A stretch of DNA of 64,000 nucleotides from Desulfotomaculum copahuensis (lineage in GTDB: Bacteria > Bacillota > Desulfotomaculia > Desulfotomaculales > Desulfovirgulaceae): the NCBI RefSeq assembly GCF_001655685.1, contig NZ_LYVF01000047.1:124001-188000 (forward strand). The letters run 5' to 3'. Below, piece by piece: positions 23,571-32,356 of this stretch. The notes under the pieces are model-generated. The model made no database searches and had not been told where the DNA came from. It saw only the letters and a list, made by a program, of their open reading frames with translations. A program made the translations under genes and the position numbers. Numbering within the stretch: position 1 is the first letter of the stretch; every line of letters starts with the position of its first letter.

Positions 23571-25556
23571 TTGCTGCTTTTTTCGCCTGTTAAAGTTGGT
23601 TCCTTGCAATTGAAAAACCGCCTGGTTATGCCGGCCATGCATTTGGGCTACTGTCGCGACGGAGAGGTCTCCACGCGGCTGGTGGATTTTTATGCCCGGC
23701 GGGCGGAGGGCGGGGCCGGCCTGATCATTGTAGGCGGCTGTGCCGTGGATGAGCACGGCTATCCCTCCATGATCAGCGCGGCCGGGGACCGTTACATACC
23801 GGGTCTGGCCCGGTTGGCCGCAGCCATCAAAGAAGGCGGTTCGGCGTCAGCCGCCCAGCTTTTTCAGCCCGGCCGTTATTCCTATGCTTATCTGGAGGGG
23901 ATCGAGCCGGTGGCTCCATCCGCGCTTGCTTCCCGCTTGACCGGCCGCCGTCCGCGCGAATTGACCACCGGAGAAATCCACCGGTTGATCGATGCCTTCG
24001 CCCGCGCCGCCTTCCGGGTGAAACAGGCCGGATTTGACGCCGTGGAGGTGATTGCCAGCGCCGGCTATTTGATTTCCCAGTTTCTTTCCCCGTTAACCAA
24101 CCAGCGGCAGGATGAATTCGGCGGCGATCCGGCACGGCGTATGCACTTCGGTCTGTCCGTGGCCCGCCGGGTCAGGGAGGCTGTGGGTGCGGAATTTCCG
24201 GTCATCTTCCGGATCAGTGGTCATGAATTCATGTCCGGCGGCAATACCACGGAGGAGATAATTTTGTTCTGCCGGCAGCTGGAAGATTGTGGTGTGGACA
24301 TGTTCAATGTTACCGGCGGCTGGCATGAAACTCCCGTACCGCAGATCACCATGGATGTGCCCCGGGGGGCCTTTGTGTATCTGGCACGGCAAATCAGGCA
24401 GGCGGTCAGCGTGCCGGTGACGGCCTGCAACCGGATTAACCACCCCGCCCTGGCCGAAAAGATACTGTCCGACGGTTCGGCCGATCTGGTGGGGATGGCC
24501 CGGGCGCTGATTGCCGACCCGGATTTGCCGGAAAAGGCCCGGACGGGTAAATGGGAGGAGATCCGCCCCTGCATCGGCTGTAACCAGGGCTGTCTGGACG
24601 CTGTCTTCGGCCGGCGGGATGTGTGCTGCCTGGTCAACCCCCGGGCCGGCCGGGAGAGCGCCCACCGTCTGCAGCCGGCCCTGCGCGCCAAACGCGTGCT
24701 GGTTGTCGGCGGCGGGCCGGCCGGCATGGAAGCGGCCCGGGTGGCCGCCGTCCGCGGGCACCGGGTGACTTTGTGGGAAAAAAGCGGCCGGTTGGGCGGT
24801 CAGCTCAACCTGGCCGCTGTACCACCGGGACGCGGTGAGTTTAAAACGCTGGTCGGTTACCTGTGTGGACAGTTGGACCGTTTGGGTGTGGAGGTGTGTT
24901 TGAACCGGGAGGCTACGGCGGAAAATGTTACGGCCGGCGGATTCGATGCGGTGGTGGTGGCCGCGGGAGCGCAACCCGCGGTGCCGCAGATTCCCGGTGT
25001 GCACCGTCCGCATGTGGTGCAGGCGCATGATCTGCTGGCCGGCCGGGTGACGGCCGGCCGGCGGGTGGTGGTCGCCGGTGGCGGCGCCGTGGGTTGTGAG
25101 ACGGCGCTGTTTTTGGCCTCACGTGGAACGCTTGATGCCGCCGCCTTTTACTTTCTGGCCGTCAACCGGGCGGAACAAATGGAAAAACTGCTTGCCCTGG
25201 CCACCTGCGGTGCCGGAGAAGTAACCCTGCTGGCGCGTAGCGCCGTGGGCAAGGATATCGGTCAATCCACCCGCTGGGTGATAATGCAAAGCCTGCACCG
25301 TTTTGGCGTGCGGGTGATCAGTGAGGCCGGTATCGTTTCCATTGATGAGGATGGTGTGCTTTACCGGAAAGGGGAACGGGAAAAGAAAGTACCGGCAGAT
25401 ACAGTGGTGCTGGCCGCCGGTTCCCTGGCGAACAGCATGCTTGGCGAGGAGTTAAAAGAGAAAGTCAGGGAAATTTATGTGGTCGGCGACGCCATAGCTC
25501 CGCGTCATGCCATGGAAGCCATTGCAGAAGGCTTTTGCGCCGGGGAGGTTTTATGA
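23571..25556 (+). CDS. Fe-S old-yellow-enzyme oxidoreductase (2,4-dienoyl-CoA reductase/NADH:flavin oxidoreductase type)
   Basis: 661 residues, the full length of the FadH/trimethylamine-dehydrogenase-like family. Residues ~1-330 form the FMN-binding TIM barrel (LKNRLVMPAMH, FDAVEVIASAGYLISQFLSP). CIGCNQGC plus a Cys 12 residues later binds one [4Fe-4S] cluster. From ~370, VLVVGGGPAGMEAAR and VVVAGGGAVGCETA are the FAD and NAD(P) dinucleotide sites. It reduces an enoyl-CoA or another activated alkene with NAD(P)H. The usual substrate His of the barrel is replaced (IASAGYL), so the substrate may not be a dienoyl-CoA. Monocistronic, with a TTG start. Confidence 0.85.
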   Translation: MLLFSPVKVGSLQLKNRLVMPAMHLGYCRDGEVSTRLVDFYARRAEGGAGLIIVGGCAVDEHGYPSMISAAGDRYIPGLARLAAAIKEGGSASAAQLFQPGRYSYAYLEGIEPVAPSALASRLTGRRPRELTTGEIHRLIDAFARAAFRVKQAGFDAVEVIASAGYLISQFLSPLTNQRQDEFGGDPARRMHFGLSVARRVREAVGAEFPVIFRISGHEFMSGGNTTEEIILFCRQLEDCGVDMFNVTGGWHETPVPQITMDVPRGAFVYLARQIRQAVSVPVTACNRINHPALAEKILSDGSADLVGMARALIADPDLPEKARTGKWEEIRPCIGCNQGCLDAVFGRRDVCCLVNPRAGRESAHRLQPALRAKRVLVVGGGPAGMEAARVAAVRGHRVTLWEKSGRLGGQLNLAAVPPGRGEFKTLVGYLCGQLDRLGVEVCLNREATAENVTAGGFDAVVVAAGAQPAVPQIPGVHRPHVVQAHDLLAGRVTAGRRVVVAGGGAVGCETALFLASRGTLDAAAFYFLAVNRAEQMEKLLALATCGAGEVTLLARSAVGKDIGQSTRWVIMQSLHRFGVRVISEAGIVSIDEDGVLYRKGEREKKVPADTVVLAAGSLANSMLGEELKEKVREIYVVGDAIAPRHAMEAIAEGFCAGEVL

Positions 25557-25591
25557 AGCCGGCAAAACAAAAAACATTCCCGCGGGTGCAG

Positions 25592-25624
25592 GAGGGCCGG
25601 TATTGCTACCGGCCCTGTTTTATT
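25592..25624. terminator. Bidirectional terminator between oxidoreductase and acuA
   Basis: AGGGCCGGTA, loop TTGC, TACCGGCCCT and then GTTTTATT. It serves the plus-strand gene and probably also convergent acuA. Confidence 0.85.
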
Positions 25625-26240
25625 CAACCAGCGATTGCTGGTAGGTCAGTTCATCGAAGGCCCTGATGTAGGTTTTATTCACGTCCCGCCCGAAGCGCAC
25701 CATGAGCATGTTTGCCGGATGCTCCAGAATCTCCGGGTCGTCTGTGCGCCGTCTTTTGAATCCGACCCGGCCGAACAGGCGGGTGAGCATTTTTTGGTAA
25801 TCCCAGACGTCCAGTCCGCTGCCTTTCAGATCCCAGTGCCAGAAATACTCGGTGGTAATTACCACGAACTGCTCCAGCAGATCACTGGCGAAAGCTCTTT
25901 GCAGCAGGGCGGTGGCCAGTCCGCGCCGCTTCCAGGCGGGACTGATCTCGATCGCCCCCAGTTCGAGCAGGCGGGGATGCCTGCTCCAGCGGCTGTGCCG
26001 GTTGGGGGGATGGAAAAGCACATAACCGATAATTTTCTGTTTGTGCCGGACAATATAAACCATTCCGGAAGGGGAGTCCGCTACAATTTGCAGTGCCTCC
26101 TTCTGCCGGACAGGGTTGCGGAAATTGCGCAGCCCTTCATTCATGACCAGAGGCTTTAGATAAGAAGCACTCACCGGTCCCTCAATAGCTATATCCGCTG
26201 TTTTTACCGCAGCCTGCGGTGCATTGCTCATGTTGATCAT
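25620..26240 (-). CDS. acuA: Acetoin utilisation protein AcuA (GNAT acetyltransferase)
   Basis: 206 residues. IEGPVSASYLKPL, LRNFRNPVRQKEAL, LELGAIEISPAWKRRGLATALLQRA (the acetyl-CoA-binding A motif), FVVITTEYFWHWDLKGSGLDVWDYQKML and HPANMLMVRFG match AcuA along its whole length. AcuA acetylates and inactivates acetyl-CoA synthetase AcsA. The usual partners acuB and acuC and acsA are not in this window. The start is ATG 26240 or, with a better-spaced GGTGAT, ATG 26231. Confidence 0.88.
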   Translation of the reverse strand: MINMSNAPQAAVKTADIAIEGPVSASYLKPLVMNEGLRNFRNPVRQKEALQIVADSPSGMVYIVRHKQKIIGYVLFHPPNRHSRWSRHPRLLELGAIEISPAWKRRGLATALLQRAFASDLLEQFVVITTEYFWHWDLKGSGLDVWDYQKMLTRLFGRVGFKRRRTDDPEILEHPANMLMVRFGRDVNKTYIRAFDELTYQQSLVE

Positions 26241-26359
26241 CACCGGTCTTTCCCAGAATTAAGCCAATCTACAAAAGTAAGATACAGATACCCTTATTTA
26301 AAATATTCTGAATAAGATTAGATAAATCCTGCTTTTGCGCAAAAGTTTTCTTTAAAATT

Positions 26360-27721
26360 TTAAAACCTCTCGGTATTCAAGCCATATTTTTGCGCCCGGT
26401 ACAGCAGTGCGGAACGGGTTATGCCCAGCAGTTGGGCGGCCCTGGTTTGATTGCCGTTGCTTTTTTCCAGTGCTTGCATGATCAACTCCTTCTCCACCGT
26501 CTCCAGGGAAATGCCCTCATCGGGAAAACGAACCACCAATCCGTCTTCGTTCCTGGGCGATGTAATCAACTCCTTGGGCAAGTGCTCCGGCTTGATTTCA
26601 TCACCCTGACAGATAATGGCCGCCCGTTCGATTACATTTTGCAGTTCCCGGACGTTTCCCGGCCAGTGGTATTTGACCAGTTGCTCCATGGCCGCCGGGG
26701 AGATGCTCTGTGCCGGGTAGGCATGTTTAAGCCGGGACAGGAAATGATCGGCCAGCAGGGGAATATCTTCTTTTCTTTCCCGCAGGGGCGGCAACTTGAT
26801 TTGAAACACATTCAAACGGTAAAAAAGATCTTCCCGGAAAAGTCCTTTTTCAATGGCCTGGGCCAGGTTGCGGTTGGTGGCGGCAATGACCCGGACATCC
26901 ACATGTACTGTTTCCGTACCGCCCACCCGTTCAAAAGACTTTTCCTGTAATACGCGCAACAGTTTGACCTGCATGGCCATGGGCATCTCGGCAATTTCAT
27001 CCAGAAAAATAGTGCCCTGATCGGCCAGCTCAAAACGGCCCAGTTTGCGGCCGGCGGCGCCGGTGAAGGCGCCCTTTTCATGTCCGAAAAGCTCGCTTTC
27101 CAGTAATTGTTCCGGCAGGGCGGCGCAGTTGATCGCTACAAACGGCCCTTTGTGACGCAGGCTGTTCTGGTGGATGGCCACGGCCGCCACTTCCTTGCCC
27201 GTGCCGCTTTCCCCGGTAATCAGGACGGTGGCGTTGCTGGCGGCCACCCTTTCGATCAGCTGTACCACCTCCCTGATTGCCGGGCTGTTGCCGATCATAT
27301 TGCTGTATTTGTTGGTTAATTCGGCGCGCCAGAAATCAACCTCATTGACCAGGTGGCTGACCTTGAGGTTTTGTTTGATCACCAGTTTCAGTTCGGTTAA
27401 ATCAAAGGGCTTGGCAATAAAATCCGCCGCTCCCAATTTCATCGCCTCAATTGCCGATTCCATGGTCCCATGGGCGGTAAGCATGATTACTGGCAATTTC
27501 GGTTGCAATTTTCGTGCCCTTTTTAATACTTCCAGGCCGTCCATTTCCGGCATTTTGAGATCCAGCACGACCAGGGAAGGGTTTTTTTCCTGTATTAGCG
27601 CCAGACCATGCCGGCCGCCGGTGGCTGTAAGCACACTGTAGCCCTCCTGGCGCAAGGCACGCTCGAGCGCCCAGCATAATTGTTCTTCATCGTCAATGAT
27701 CAGGATGGTTGGATGCTTCAT
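26360..27721 (-). CDS. NtrC-family sigma-54-dependent response regulator
   Basis: 453 residues: receiver domain with D10/D11, phosphoacceptor D54 (VVLDLKMPEMDG) and the YIAKPF-like FIAKPF; AAA+ domain with Walker A GESGTGKE, the sigma-54 contact loop GAFTGA and Walker B TIFLDEIAE; and a C-terminal Fis-type HTH (NGNQTRAAQLLGITRSALLYR). The ATG follows GGGAGGT and lies inside the end of the kinase gene (29-base overlap). It activates sigma-54 promoters; the nearest candidate is at 29440, across the kinase gene. Confidence 0.95.
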   Translation of the reverse strand: MKHPTILIIDDEEQLCWALERALRQEGYSVLTATGGRHGLALIQEKNPSLVVLDLKMPEMDGLEVLKRARKLQPKLPVIMLTAHGTMESAIEAMKLGAADFIAKPFDLTELKLVIKQNLKVSHLVNEVDFWRAELTNKYSNMIGNSPAIREVVQLIERVAASNATVLITGESGTGKEVAAVAIHQNSLRHKGPFVAINCAALPEQLLESELFGHEKGAFTGAAGRKLGRFELADQGTIFLDEIAEMPMAMQVKLLRVLQEKSFERVGGTETVHVDVRVIAATNRNLAQAIEKGLFREDLFYRLNVFQIKLPPLRERKEDIPLLADHFLSRLKHAYPAQSISPAAMEQLVKYHWPGNVRELQNVIERAAIICQGDEIKPEHLPKELITSPRNEDGLVVRFPDEGISLETVEKELIMQALEKSNGNQTRAAQLLGITRSALLYRAQKYGLNTERF

Positions 27722-29255
27722 CAGGCATACCTCCCGCGGTGCTTTGAGCCGGCAGGCAAACGCAAAAAGTAGTTCCGCCGGGTGAGGTGCCGGTCACCTC
27801 AATACTGCCGCCGTGTTCTTTGACAATTTGATGACTGATGGACAGGCCCAGGCCGGTGCCCTTGTCCCGCGTGGTATAAAAGGGGTCGAAAATATGGGGC
27901 AAGTCGGCGCTGTCTATACCGCTTCCCGTATCAGTGAAAAAAATACATACTGTTCCGTCTCCCCCCCCGGTCCGGATGGTTAAAGCGCCTCCCTCAGGCA
28001 TGGCCTGAATGGCGTTCAGGATCAGATTGACAAACACCTGTTTCAAACGCTGGCCGTCCGCATCCACCGGGGGCAGGTTCCGGGCCGGATCCAGGGTCAG
28101 CTGAATTGCATTCTGCCGTAACATGGGCGCGGTAAAGGTAAGCACCTGTTGCAGCAACTGGTTGATCAACAATGGCTGACAGAAATATTTCTGCGGCCGA
28201 CCGAAATCAAGCAATTCCTGAATGATCCGGTTTTGCCGGTCCACCTGTTCATTGATTACGGCCAGGCTTTCTTTTAACTCCGCTGACTGGCCGGCTTCCC
28301 CTTCCAGCACCTGCACGGTGGTCTTGATTACGGCCAGCGGGTTGCGCAGTTCGTGGGCCACTCCGGCCACCAGGCGGCCCAGTGAGGCCAGACGCTCATT
28401 CCGGTATAATTCCTCCTCCAGTTTTTCCTTTTCTGCCAGCGAAGACGCCATACGGTTGATTGCCCGGGCGATCTGGCCGGCTTCGCCGGGCAATTCGGGC
28501 AACCGCCGGCCGAGATCTGTTTCCAGCCGCCCCAGACCTTCTTTGAGCCGCTTGACGTTGCCGGTCAGGCTATGCACCAGCAGCAGCGTTCCCGCGGCGC
28601 AGATAAAGAAGACAAACAGGGCCACATAACGGGAAACCAGCCGGAAGTACCGGCTTTGGGCAAAGATGGGATTCAACCTTTCATCCATCCAGACGATGGC
28701 CGCCATTTTGTCTTTTATCCGGACGGGAGCCAGGTATTCAAAGGTCTCGTCGTTCAAGCTGGTGGTCAAACGGGAGAAAGGGCGCTGGCCGGCGAGCACG
28801 GCAGCCAGGCCGGAATCAGCCTCGGTCAGGATGCGTTTCTCCCGCTCCCGGGTTTGTTCGGGCGACTCGGGGCGGAACTGGTGCAAAAAGCCATGTACAA
28901 AAACCTGGCCGGTTTGCGGAATATAAAGTCCAAAACGCACACCCGGAAAATTGGGCACCAGCGGGGAAACTGTTTCGTCAAAAGCGGTGCGTATGATGCT
29001 GGTGCGTGTTTCCGGATCCAGGGCGGCAAAATCTTTTCCGGCCAGTTTTTCCACCGTGATTCTTGTAATGCCGGGTACCATCCGGTTGAGCAGCACCGAA
29101 CCCATGCGTTCCTCCATGGAGCTGAGCATGGCCTCATCACTTTTGCTGGCAAAAAAGATATCATACAGGAGCAGTAAAACGGGGATAAGCAGCAGTACAG
29201 TGATGAGCAGGACAATTTGAAATTGCAGGCTGCGCCAGCCGGTTTTGGCGGCCAT
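27693..29255 (-). CDS. Sensor histidine kinase of the NtrC-type pair
   Basis: 520 residues from ATG 29255 (MAAKTGW), with GGGAGGG upstream; an ORF extension beyond this lacks an SD. It has an N-terminal membrane helix (~15-40), an extracytoplasmic sensor of ~150 residues, a second helix and a HAMP-like linker. The H-box is GVAHELRNPLAV and the HATPase domain has NAIQAMPEGG, DTGSGI and GTGLGLSIS. It is the cognate kinase of the downstream regulator. The sensor region matches no motif I recognise; its location beside TauE-family genes suggests an exported or imported anion as signal, which is speculative. Confidence 0.92.
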   Translation of the reverse strand: MAAKTGWRSLQFQIVLLITVLLLIPVLLLLYDIFFASKSDEAMLSSMEERMGSVLLNRMVPGITRITVEKLAGKDFAALDPETRTSIIRTAFDETVSPLVPNFPGVRFGLYIPQTGQVFVHGFLHQFRPESPEQTREREKRILTEADSGLAAVLAGQRPFSRLTTSLNDETFEYLAPVRIKDKMAAIVWMDERLNPIFAQSRYFRLVSRYVALFVFFICAAGTLLLVHSLTGNVKRLKEGLGRLETDLGRRLPELPGEAGQIARAINRMASSLAEKEKLEEELYRNERLASLGRLVAGVAHELRNPLAVIKTTVQVLEGEAGQSAELKESLAVINEQVDRQNRIIQELLDFGRPQKYFCQPLLINQLLQQVLTFTAPMLRQNAIQLTLDPARNLPPVDADGQRLKQVFVNLILNAIQAMPEGGALTIRTGGGDGTVCIFFTDTGSGIDSADLPHIFDPFYTTRDKGTGLGLSISHQIVKEHGGSIEVTGTSPGGTTFCVCLPAQSTAGGMPDEASNHPDH

Positions 29256-29439
29256 AGCTATCCCTCCCGGGCTACTGCCGGAAATCAGACAGCCGCTGTA
29301 TGAAAACAGACAACTGCTCATGACTTGTAATCGCGTTCACAATGGGTTTTTCTGTTTTTGACTGTTTGTTTTTATACACTACGGAACTTTGCCGGCCTAA
29401 AACCCGGGGTGGTAATGTCGGTTTCAGCCTTTTGACCGC

Positions 29440-29456
29440 TGGCATGGAAACTGCAT
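29440..29456 (+). promoter_or_regulatory. Candidate sigma-54 promoter upstream of the first TauE/SafE operon
   Basis: TGGCATGGAAACTGCAT has the GG and GC elements at the canonical 10-base separation. Two positions deviate from the best consensus (T for C in the -24 box, C for T in the -12 box). It points to the TauE/SafE gene at 29830, leaving a ~365-nt leader, and lies next to the NtrC-type two-component genes. Confidence 0.55.
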
Positions 29457-29473
29457 TAAAAATTTATAACTTT

Positions 29474-29555
29474 TTTCACAAACTCTCCGGTCTATTATAG
29501 CACAGGTGACAGCATTTTTTAAGGCCGGATTGCAGAAATTTTCTGGTTTGTGAAA
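29474..29555. repeat. Distant inverted repeat TTTCACAAAC / GTTTGTGAAA
   Basis: Two perfect 10-base arms, 29474-29483 and 29546-29555, lie 62 bases apart in the non-coding leader after the sigma-54 promoter. They could be a pair of regulator half-sites. The remainder of 29556-29829 shows only short SD-like spots with no credible ORF. Confidence 0.4.
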
Positions 29556-29829
29556 GATGATGTTGGCCGGACTTGTGCACGGCCGCACAATCATTTCCGT
29601 CCGGGAGGTGATATTATTTAAAAGATATTTCCTGATATTAAAGGGGTAGTTTGTTATCGGGGAAGCGGATATTAAGAAATGCGGCGTGACCGGCGGGCCG
29701 GTAGGGGGAACCGGACGACAGCCGCCGGTGCAAGACCGTACAAATTCACTCCCTGAACTGAAACTGTATTATTTTGGGTTGAGAAGGAAGACAGAGAAAC
29801 AATAAAAAGAAGTAGAGGAGTGAGGGCTT

Positions 29830-30753
29830 ATGAGTATTTATCTGGCTGTTGCAGGCATGCCGGTAAACATCTTCTTGATCATGGGACTGGGCGGCCTGGT
29901 CGGGATAATGTCCGGACTGTTCGGCGTCGGAGGCGGGTTTTTGCTCACCCCGTTGCTGATGATGGTCGGTGTGCCGCCGGCGGTGGCCGCCGCCTCGGAT
30001 TCCAACCAGATTGTAGCCGCCTCCAGTTCCGGGGCGATTGCCCATAAGCGCCTGGGCAATGTGGATATGAAAATGGGTATTATATTTCTGGTGGGCGGCG
30101 TTATGGGCGGTACTGTAGGCGCGCAGCTGGTCAAGATACTGCGTGGCATGGGCAATTATGATTTTGCGGTAAAGGTGATTTACGTAGTGGTTCTGGCCGG
30201 CATTGGCAGTTTCATGTTCATTGAAAGTTTAAATGCCCTGCGGGGCAGGGTAAAACAGGCGGATGTGAGCAAACCGTCAGTTTTCAAGCGGCTGATGATA
30301 TCCATGCCCTTTCAGACGGAATTCAAGGTCAGCGGTATCCGGGCTTCCATTCTCTTTGTGGTCGGACTGGGGTTCGTGGTCGGTTTGATGGCAGCGTTAA
30401 TGGGTGTAGGGGGCGGTTTCATCACCGTGCCGGCGATGATCTACCTCTTGGGCATGCCGACCATGGCCGCCATCGGCACCGACCTGTTCCAGATTGTGTT
30501 CACCAGCATGAATGTCGTATTTCAACAGGCGATTACCAATCATACGGTGGATATTGTGCTGGCGGTGCTGCTTTTCTGCGGTTCCACCATCGGCGCCCAG
30601 GTGGGTGCCCGGTTCAGCAAGCGCTTCCGGGGCGAGCAGTTGCGCATCCTGCTGGCGGTGATTGTGCTGGCGGTGATGGTGCAAATGTTCATCGGACTAA
30701 TCAGTGCGCCGGCGGATATAATCGGCTTGACCAAGGGAGGAGGCGGCCATTGA
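29830..30753 (+). CDS. TauE/SafE-family membrane transporter (first)
   Basis: 307 residues with seven to eight hydrophobic segments arranged as two homologous halves, each with the family glycine motif (GIMSGLFGVGGGFLLTPLLMM near residue 25 and GLMAALMGVGGGFITVPAMIYL near 195). TauE/SafE proteins export or import small anions such as sulfite, sulfoacetate or thiosulfate. ATG 29830 follows GAGGAGTGAGGG. It overlaps the next gene by 4 bases. The substrate is not determined by sequence. Confidence 0.88.
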   Translation: MSIYLAVAGMPVNIFLIMGLGGLVGIMSGLFGVGGGFLLTPLLMMVGVPPAVAAASDSNQIVAASSSGAIAHKRLGNVDMKMGIIFLVGGVMGGTVGAQLVKILRGMGNYDFAVKVIYVVVLAGIGSFMFIESLNALRGRVKQADVSKPSVFKRLMISMPFQTEFKVSGIRASILFVVGLGFVVGLMAALMGVGGGFITVPAMIYLLGMPTMAAIGTDLFQIVFTSMNVVFQQAITNHTVDIVLAVLLFCGSTIGAQVGARFSKRFRGEQLRILLAVIVLAVMVQMFIGLISAPADIIGLTKGGGGH

Positions 30754-31577
30754 TGAAACCGTTGAAAGCTGTTTGTCTGGTTGTGATGACGTTCTTCCTG
30801 GTTTTGACGGGCGCACCCCTGGCCATGGCCGATCCGGTGACTGTAATCACGCAGCCGGACACGGTGGAAGTGGGTGTGAACTTTTCCGGTTCCCAGCTGA
30901 AAGTATCCGGCCAGGTGCCGCCCGGCTGCCAGGTACTGCTCAAGATGGAGTCGCCCGACCGGCCGGTTGGATTAAGCAAGAAAGGTAAAAAAGGCGGCCT
31001 GTTTTACATGACGGTGGCCACGGTGAATGTCAAAGGTATGCCGGGTATGTACAAAATAATGAGTAGTGACAAAATTTCCGCCCTGCCGGCCGGTTTGCAA
31101 AGCCGCTTGGGGCTCGATCCGGATTTCAAAGCGCTCAGCAGCAAGGCGCAGGTAATTCAAAAACATGAAGAGCAAAGCATCATCCTGCCGCCGGCACAGG
31201 CGCAGGAATACCTTGACGGACTGGTGCGCCTGAATAAAAGCCGCGGTTTATACAGCCTGGCGGACTACGGTGTAAAGGTGGATGGCGGGCAATATCAGGC
31301 GGTGATGGATGTCCCGGCGGACGTGCCCCGCGGCAGCACCAAGATCACCGCTTACGCAGTCAAGGACGGCCGGATAGCGGCCTCCGCCGTTACGGAGTTG
31401 CCGGTGGTCAACATCGGTCTGGTACGTACACTGGGCAACATGGCCCAGACTAATGCAGTAGCCTATGGTGTATTATGCATCGCCGTGGCTTTGGCGGCAG
31501 GCATTATTATTGCAAGTTTGTTCAAGCTAATCAACAAATATGTTTTCCGGGACGAAGGGGTCAGCGCGCATCATTAA
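30750..31577 (+). CDS. TIGR02186-like membrane-anchored extracytoplasmic protein
   Basis: 275 residues: signal peptide (cleavage near AMA), a ~200-residue extracytoplasmic part starting with VEVGVNFSGSQLKVSGQVPPGCQVLLKMESPDRPVGL, and one C-terminal membrane helix (YGVLCIAVALAAGIIIASLF). The beta-rich N-terminal part resembles the TIGR02186 family, which I recall as genomic neighbours of TauE/SafE genes. The 4-base overlap with the transporter supports a complex at the membrane. Function unknown; the family call is from memory of its pattern. Confidence 0.7.
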   Translation: MMKPLKAVCLVVMTFFLVLTGAPLAMADPVTVITQPDTVEVGVNFSGSQLKVSGQVPPGCQVLLKMESPDRPVGLSKKGKKGGLFYMTVATVNVKGMPGMYKIMSSDKISALPAGLQSRLGLDPDFKALSSKAQVIQKHEEQSIILPPAQAQEYLDGLVRLNKSRGLYSLADYGVKVDGGQYQAVMDVPADVPRGSTKITAYAVKDGRIAASAVTELPVVNIGLVRTLGNMAQTNAVAYGVLCIAVALAAGIIIASLFKLINKYVFRDEGVSAHH

Positions 31578-31686
31578 AAAATCCGGTTTCAGGGCGCTTG
31601 AACCGGGGCGGGCCGGGCGGCGGTGGTTGCCGCCCGGCATAGCCCGTTCTCCGGCACCGGATAATTTATTGCGGGAGGTAAGAGCA

Positions 31687-32355
31687 ATGCAGGAGCAGGA
31701 TTTTATCGAGGTATTCAAAAAGCAAAAGGAGGCCTTTCTCAAAGATTGCGAGGCCGGACGCCGGACCTGGCCGCCCGGAGGTTCCCGCGCCGCCGGGGAG
31801 CAGAAAAAAGTACTGGACTGGTTCGAGCGCTGGTTGAAAGGGGAGGCCGTACCGGAAACGGAGGAAGAGTCCGCCATACCGGTCAAATCTTTCGGTGAAT
31901 TTATGGATGAGGTATTGGTTATGACCCGTGAGATTCTGGAAAAACGGAATATCAAAATGATTTACGCCCTGCCCGGGCAATACCTCGGAATCAGCGAATC
32001 GTGGAAATGTATCCAGGTTTTCGGCAATCGTAATATTTACTACCGTATCGGACGCACCCGTCCACGCAAGGGGACCAGGCGGGGAGAAGATTTGCTGGTG
32101 CTGGATCTGGTTATGGACGGATATAAAAAGCAGGTTTTTTTGCCGGTGATCGAACAAAAGGAACATCTGGAAAAGCTGCTTGGTGAGACGCTGGAGCGGG
32201 AACTGCCCAAAGTGGAAGCAACCGGCAAGTACCGCCTGAAGGTGGCGCTGCCCTATAAAATAGCCCAGCAGGGCAACGCCCCGCTGGTAGCCAAAAAATT
32301 GGCCGATTTCATTACCGTGACCAAGCCGGTCTTGAACGATCTGGGCATTGTTTGA
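31687..32355 (+). CDS. Uncharacterised cytoplasmic protein in TauE operon
   Basis: 222 residues from ATG 31687, which has GGGAGGTAAGAG upstream; earlier in-frame starts lack an SD. No signal peptide or membrane helix is present. The N-terminal third is charged and helical; the rest is mixed, with VFGNRNIYYRIGRTRPRKGTRRGEDLL and LDLVMDGYKKQVFLPVIEQ. I do not recognise a domain. It is the third gene of the operon with the transporter and TIGR02186-like gene and ends 1 base before the convergent TauE gene, with no terminator visible between them. Confidence 0.7.
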   Translation: MQEQDFIEVFKKQKEAFLKDCEAGRRTWPPGGSRAAGEQKKVLDWFERWLKGEAVPETEEESAIPVKSFGEFMDEVLVMTREILEKRNIKMIYALPGQYLGISESWKCIQVFGNRNIYYRIGRTRPRKGTRRGEDLLVLDLVMDGYKKQVFLPVIEQKEHLEKLLGETLERELPKVEATGKYRLKVALPYKIAQQGNAPLVAKKLADFITVTKPVLNDLGIV

Positions 32356-32356
32356 T

